18,265 nucleotides of DNA, from assembly GCA_900555035.1 (NCBI GenBank), contig USJX01000057.1, positions 1 through 18,265 on the forward strand, written 5' to 3'. This DNA is from an uncultured Prevotella sp. Its GTDB lineage: Bacteria; Bacteroidota; Bacteroidia; Bacteroidales; Bacteroidaceae. Made by a program: the position numbers and the translations under genes. Of this stretch, positions 14,887-18,265 are shown piece after piece (the stretch's first letter is position 1; each line of letters starts with the position of its first letter). Under the pieces are notes generated by a model. It saw nothing but the letters and a program-made list of their open reading frames with translations, ran no database searches and had not been told where the DNA came from.

Positions 14887-16764
14887 ATGAGTGATGTCAT
14901 TCAACTTTTACCCGATTCTGTTGCTAACCAGATAGCGGCAGGAGAGGTGATACAGCGTCCGGCTTCTGTAATCAAAGAGCTGGTTGAGAACGCTGTGGAT
15001 GCAGGCGCCAGGAATATCCATGTGTCTGTAGTGGATGCCGGTCGCACCAACATCCAGGTTATTGATGATGGCAAGGGAATGTCGGAGACTGATGCCCGAC
15101 TCGCTTTCGAGCGTCATTCCACCTCGAAGATCCGCAAGGCAGACGATCTCTTTGCACTCCGCACCATGGGATTCCGTGGGGAGGCTCTGGCCTCTATCGC
15201 CGCTGTGGCGCAAGTGGAACTGAAAACCCGACAGGAAAGTGACGAGATTGGAACTTTGGTTGTTATCTCGGGTTCACGATATGAACGGCAGGAGCCTTGT
15301 GCCTGTGCCGTGGGAACCATCTTCTCGGTGAGCAACATCTTCTATAATGTTCCGGCTCGAAGAAAGTTCCTCAAGTCGAACGCCACCGAACTGAATAATA
15401 TCCTGACTGCCTTTGAGCGCATCGCCCTGGTGAATCCGCAGACTACCTTTACCTTGCGCAGCAATGGCACGGAAGTGTTCAATCTGCGGGCGGCGAATCT
15501 TCGCCAGCGCATTCTGGATATCTTCGGCAAGAAGTTTAATCACGACCTGTTGCCTGTAAATGTGGAAACCACTATGTGCAAGGTAACGGGCTTTGCCGGC
15601 AAACCAGAATCGGCTCGCAAGAAGGGAGTTCATCAGTTCTTCTTTGTCAACGGAAGATACATGAAGCATCCTTACTTCAACAAGGCGGTGATGGCGGCAT
15701 ACGACCGATTGATTCCGCTGGGTGAGCAGGTGCCTTACTTCCTCTATTTCGAGGTAGATCCTAAAGACATCGATGTCAACATTCACCCTACCAAGACCGA
15801 AATCAAGTTTGAGAACGAGCAGGCCATCTGGCAAATTCTCTCGGCAGCCGTGAAGGAGAGTATCGGCATGTTTAACGATGTGCCAACCATCGACTTCGAT
15901 ACCGAGGACAAGCCGGAGATTCCTGTCTATAATCCTGAGGTTCCTGCATCGACGCCCGCTCCGAAGATAAGTTTGAATCCTAGTTATAATCCATTCAAGG
16001 TTCGTCCTACGTCTAATGCCAAGCCTGTGGGAGCGAGTTTTCCGGGTCCTTCCAGTACCAAACCGGAGGTTGACCAGCACTGGGAGCAGCTTTACGAGGG
16101 TCTGAAAGATCAGGATGAGCAGCAGCATACGATGGAACTCTTTGATGAACCGGAACAGGAAACGGGTTCTGCCACATCGGCAAGCAGCATCATCGCAGAG
16201 AAATCGCCTTCGCATTACCAGTATAAGGGCAAGTATATCATGACAGCCGTGAAATCGGGCTTGATGATTATCGACCAGCATCGTGCCCATGTACGTATTC
16301 TGTATGAGCAGTATCTGCGCCAGCTGAAGGATCGCACTTTCCACTCTCAGAAGGTACTTTTCCCGGAGGTGGTTCAGTTTCCGATGTCAGAGAAGGTTAT
16401 CTTCGACAAGATATTGCCCGAGATGAAGGAGATGGGCTTTGAACTGGAAGACCTGGGAGGTGGCAGCTATGCCGTCAACTCGGTGCCTGCCGGTTTGGAG
16501 GGAATGAATCCTGTGAAACTGGTGCAGGATATGGTGGCAAGTGCTGTAGAGAAAGGTGTGTCTGCCATGGATGAAATCAACACGGCTCTGGCACTCTCGA
16601 TGGCCCGTCAGGCAGCGATACCTCATGGACAGGTGTTGAGCAATGAAGAAATGGAGGGTCTGGTGAACGGACTTTTTGCCTGCGAGAATGTTAACTATAC
16701 CCCCGACGGCAAGTCGGTGCTTTGCATTTTGCAGCAGCAGGAGATAGAACATCTTCTGGGATAG
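14887..16764 (+). CDS. mutL: DNA mismatch repair protein MutL
   Basis: ATPase that links MutS mismatch recognition to strand removal. The N-terminal GHKL domain is intact: KELVENAVDAGA (Glu31 is the catalytic base and Asn35 binds Mg-ATP), IDDGKGM with Asp60, GFRGEAL at 95-101, then the transducer domain ending near 330 with DIDVNIHPTKTEIKF. A Pro/Ser/Gln-rich linker spans about 340-440 and contains TMELF (415-419), a possible degenerate beta-clamp motif. The C-terminal dimerisation domain is at 440-625. Its endonuclease-type motif reads DQHRAHVRILYE (463-474): the first metal-ligand Glu of DQHAxxExxxxE is Val469, and the HGRP-type motif reads IPHGQV (578-583) without the Cys. The length of 625 is typical. 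It is probably co-transcribed with the upstream OstA-like gene. Confidence 0.95.
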   Translation: MSDVIQLLPDSVANQIAAGEVIQRPASVIKELVENAVDAGARNIHVSVVDAGRTNIQVIDDGKGMSETDARLAFERHSTSKIRKADDLFALRTMGFRGEALASIAAVAQVELKTRQESDEIGTLVVISGSRYERQEPCACAVGTIFSVSNIFYNVPARRKFLKSNATELNNILTAFERIALVNPQTTFTLRSNGTEVFNLRAANLRQRILDIFGKKFNHDLLPVNVETTMCKVTGFAGKPESARKKGVHQFFFVNGRYMKHPYFNKAVMAAYDRLIPLGEQVPYFLYFEVDPKDIDVNIHPTKTEIKFENEQAIWQILSAAVKESIGMFNDVPTIDFDTEDKPEIPVYNPEVPASTPAPKISLNPSYNPFKVRPTSNAKPVGASFPGPSSTKPEVDQHWEQLYEGLKDQDEQQHTMELFDEPEQETGSATSASSIIAEKSPSHYQYKGKYIMTAVKSGLMIIDQHRAHVRILYEQYLRQLKDRTFHSQKVLFPEVVQFPMSEKVIFDKILPEMKEMGFELEDLGGGSYAVNSVPAGLEGMNPVKLVQDMVASAVEKGVSAMDEINTALALSMARQAAIPHGQVLSNEEMEGLVNGLFACENVNYTPDGKSVLCILQQQEIEHLLG

Positions 16765-16836
16765 GGAATGAATAAAATAAATGAATGATAACATACAGAA
16801 ATTATACTATATACAAAAGGAATATATGAAGACACA

Positions 16837-16871
16837 TATATATTATTAATGTATATATATAATAATGTATA
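16837..16871 (+). promoter_or_regulatory. AT-only hairpin in the leader of the OmpA-type gene
   Basis: The 135-base mutL-ompA gap is extremely AT-rich. TATATATTATT (16837-16847) can pair with AATAATGTATA (16861-16871), 11 pairs with one T-G wobble and a 13-base loop. The 14-mer TATATATATAATAA at 16852-16865 is identical to the clpX leader repeats. No TAnnTTTG box is present anywhere in the gap, so the promoter of the downstream gene is unrecognised. No mutL terminator is visible either. Confidence 0.45.
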
Positions 16872-16899
16872 GGTAAACCAATAGTAAAAAATAGAAGAA

Positions 16900-18066
16900 A
16901 TGAAAAAGTTATTAGCTTTGCTGGCATTGTCTAGCGTATCAATGGGAGCTTTGGCTCAGGATGTAACTCCTAATGAGAAGTACAGTATTGCAACCAATTC
17001 TTTTGGAAGCAACTGGTTCTTGCAGGCAGGTGCAGATTGGAATGCATGGTATTCTGCAGAGGAGAGAGGACATGGTATGAGCAAGAGCCCATTCAAGAAG
17101 TTCCGTTCTAACCCTGGTGTATCTTTGGCTATCGGTAAGTGGTTTACACCAAGCATCGGTCTCCGTACCAAGGTTCAGGGTATCTGGGGTAAGAAGGTAG
17201 ATGCCGACTGGAATGATGGTACCAACGAGGGCAATGGCAACAAGTATTGGGTAGCCAATGAGCAGGTGATGTTCAACTTGAGCAACCTCTTCAAGGGTTA
17301 CAGAGAGGGGCGCATCTGGAACGTGATGGCTTTTGCCGGTGCCGGTGTGGGCCGTTCAATGACTTACAATACATACGCATTGGATTACAGTGCCGGTGTT
17401 CAGTCATCTTGGAAGGTAGGCAAGAAGACCAATATCTTTGTTGAGGCTGGTGTGAACAGCTTCGATCATAATATCGACAACTGCAAGGGTTCTATCGACC
17501 AGAGCTGGAAGCGCCGTTGCAACAACTTCTATGCAGAGGTGGGTGTAAGTTTCAATCTGGGCAATGCAAAATGGAAGAAGGCTCCAGATATGGATGCAGT
17601 CAACGCACAGCACCAGGCAGAGCTTGATGCCTTGAATGCAGCCTTGGCAGATGCCAATGCTGAAAACGAGCGTTTGCAGAAGCTGGTAGAGAGCCAGCCA
17701 AAGAATGATGCAGCAGCCAAGACAGAGTCGGGAGCTTCTGCTTTCGCCAACACACCACTTTCTGTGTTCTTCAACATCGGCAAGTCTTCTATTGCATCTA
17801 AGAAGGATTTGGTAAATGTGAAGGCTCTTGCTGAGTTTGCAAAGGAAAATGATACCAAGTTGGTGGTTACCGGATATGCTGATAGTGCTACAGGTTCTAA
17901 GGCATTCAACCAGAAACTCTCTAAGAAGCGTGCTGAGCAGTTGGCAAAGCAGCTTGTGAAGATGGGTATCGACAAGAATAACATCGAAATCAAGGCAAAC
18001 GGAGGTGTGAAGGAGTTGAAGCCAAACTCTTATAACCGTCGTGCTACTGTACAGATTGCAGAGTAA
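16900..18066 (+). CDS. OmpA-family outer membrane protein
   Basis: A 388-residue outer-membrane protein that anchors the membrane to peptidoglycan. The signal peptide is 1-19 (MKK, hydrophobic core, ALA before Gln20). An N-terminal beta-barrel spans about 30-222, with alternating aromatic/hydrophobic strands ending in FYAEVGVSFNL. A short Ala/Glu/Leu coiled-coil linker covers 235-266, and the OmpA C-terminal domain 285-388. In that domain VVTGYADSATGS (Asp328) and LSKKRAEQL (Arg344) carry the residues that bind diaminopimelate in OmpA, and it ends with NRRATVQIAE. Codon use is highly biased, as expected for an abundant protein. It has a strong terminator of its own. Its barrel sequence is not specific enough for me to assign a porin or adhesin role. 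Confidence 0.92.
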   Translation: MKKLLALLALSSVSMGALAQDVTPNEKYSIATNSFGSNWFLQAGADWNAWYSAEERGHGMSKSPFKKFRSNPGVSLAIGKWFTPSIGLRTKVQGIWGKKVDADWNDGTNEGNGNKYWVANEQVMFNLSNLFKGYREGRIWNVMAFAGAGVGRSMTYNTYALDYSAGVQSSWKVGKKTNIFVEAGVNSFDHNIDNCKGSIDQSWKRRCNNFYAEVGVSFNLGNAKWKKAPDMDAVNAQHQAELDALNAALADANAENERLQKLVESQPKNDAAAKTESGASAFANTPLSVFFNIGKSSIASKKDLVNVKALAEFAKENDTKLVVTGYADSATGSKAFNQKLSKKRAEQLAKQLVKMGIDKNNIEIKANGGVKELKPNSYNRRATVQIAE

Positions 18067-18076
18067 AACCCTATAT

Positions 18077-18113
18077 AAAAAGGCACTTTTCTTCAGGAAG
18101 AGTGTCTTTTTTT
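18077..18113 (+). terminator. Intrinsic terminator of the OmpA-type gene
   Basis: The stem AAAAAGGCACTTTTC (18077-18091) pairs with the segment 18097-18111, 15 pairs including two G-U, around loop TTCAG. It ends in a run of seven T (18107-18113). The A-tract on the 5' side makes it potentially bidirectional. It lies 11 bases after the stop codon. Confidence 0.9.
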
Positions 18114-18152
18114 CATGTTTTTTAGAGAAAAATGAAAAAAAACGGGAAAAAG

Positions 18153-18184
18153 TTTGGTGGAATCAAATATTTGTAGTACCTTTG
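18153..18184 (+). promoter_or_regulatory. Bacteroidota-type promoter of tRNA-Val
   Basis: TTTG (18153-18156) and TACCTTTG (18177-18184) are separated by 20 bases, a full match to the TTTG-N(19-21)-TAnnTTTG promoter of Bacteroidota. The tRNA begins 20 bases after the -7 box. This is the best promoter in the window. Confidence 0.85.
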
Positions 18185-18204
18185 CAACCGCTTACGAAAA
18201 GTAA

Positions 18205-18265
18205 GGGCGCTTAGCTCAGCTGGTTTAGAGCATCTGCCTTACAAGCAGAGGGTCGGCGGTTCGAA
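18205..18265 (+). tRNA. tRNA-Val (anticodon TAC), truncated by the window end
   Basis: Acceptor 5' strand GGGCGCT, then TA, D-arm GCTC-AGCTGGTTTA-GAGC, and anticodon arm TCTGC-CTTACAA-GCAGA with anticodon TAC (reads GUA and probably other GUN valine codons). A five-base variable loop GGGTC and T-stem GGCGG with TTCGAA follow, after which the sequence ends. Sixty-one bases are present; the 3' T-stem and acceptor strands lie outside. A 5-bp hairpin CTTAC-GAAAA-GTAAG (18191-18205) sits directly on the mature 5' end. Confidence 0.95.

Noticed and set aside
13351..14904. 517-codon open frame on the minus strand across the OstA-like gene
   Set aside because: Antisense shadow: His/Ile/Leu-rich composition, no domain, and the sense frame has a clear family, signal segment and operon context.
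15274..16344. 356-codon minus-strand open frame across mutL
   Set aside because: Overlaps conserved MutL transducer and linker codons; no recognisable product.
1..18265. Defence island, biosynthetic cluster or mobile system
   Set aside because: Every long gene has a clear housekeeping family; no transposase, integrase, nuclease-effector or anomalous-composition block was found.

Overview
The window reads as a core-genome segment of a Bacteroidota chromosome, most likely the Prevotella/Segatella lineage. The reasons are the Bacteroidota-type promoters (a -7 box TAnnTTTG, usually followed by CA), the lack of clear Shine-Dalgarno sequences before the genes, and a gene set and protein features typical of that phylum. 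These features include an LptB with N- and C-terminal extensions, a RecQ with an acidic C-terminal tail, and an OstA-like protein following SurA-type chaperones. The genus is my inference from general resemblance. No phage, transposase, CRISPR array, toxin module or other accessory island is visible, and coding density is high with no gene-free stretch above about 180 bases.

Layout. Bases 1-129 hold a repeat built from GGTGAAGAGT units that can fold into long imperfect hairpins. Two minus-strand genes follow (130-1712): an MlaF-type ATPase and an MlaE-type permease of a phospholipid ABC transporter. They diverge from lptB (1845-2672), the ATPase of the LPS exporter. Next come trigger factor (tig, 2847-4205) and clpP-clpX (4341-6322), a protein folding and degradation block. 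The tig/clpP junction is compact: a 12-bp inverted repeat with a T-tract, which looks like the tig terminator, encloses a promoter-like box for clpP. recQ (6437-8620) follows a clear hairpin behind clpX.

From 8724 to 16764 runs a tightly packed set: guaB, two periplasmic parvulin-type prolyl isomerases, an OstA-like protein and mutL, with gaps of 17, 27, -4 and 30 bases. The isomerases and the OstA-like protein form an outer-membrane biogenesis unit. Perfect 11-bp inverted repeats lie inside the signal-sequence codons of two of these genes. An OmpA-type outer-membrane porin/peptidoglycan anchor (16900-18066) ends at a strong intrinsic terminator, and a textbook Bacteroidota promoter then drives a tRNA-Val(TAC) that is cut by the window end.

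Functionally the genes fall into three themes: envelope lipid and outer-membrane protein assembly (Mla, LptB, SurA-like, OstA-like, OmpA), protein quality control (tig, ClpXP), and DNA repair or nucleotide supply (RecQ, MutL, GuaB). I did not find a convincing undescribed multi-gene system. The most interesting signals are small: nested hairpin/promoter arrangements, AT-rich leader repeats, signal-sequence hairpins, and an altered MutL endonuclease motif.
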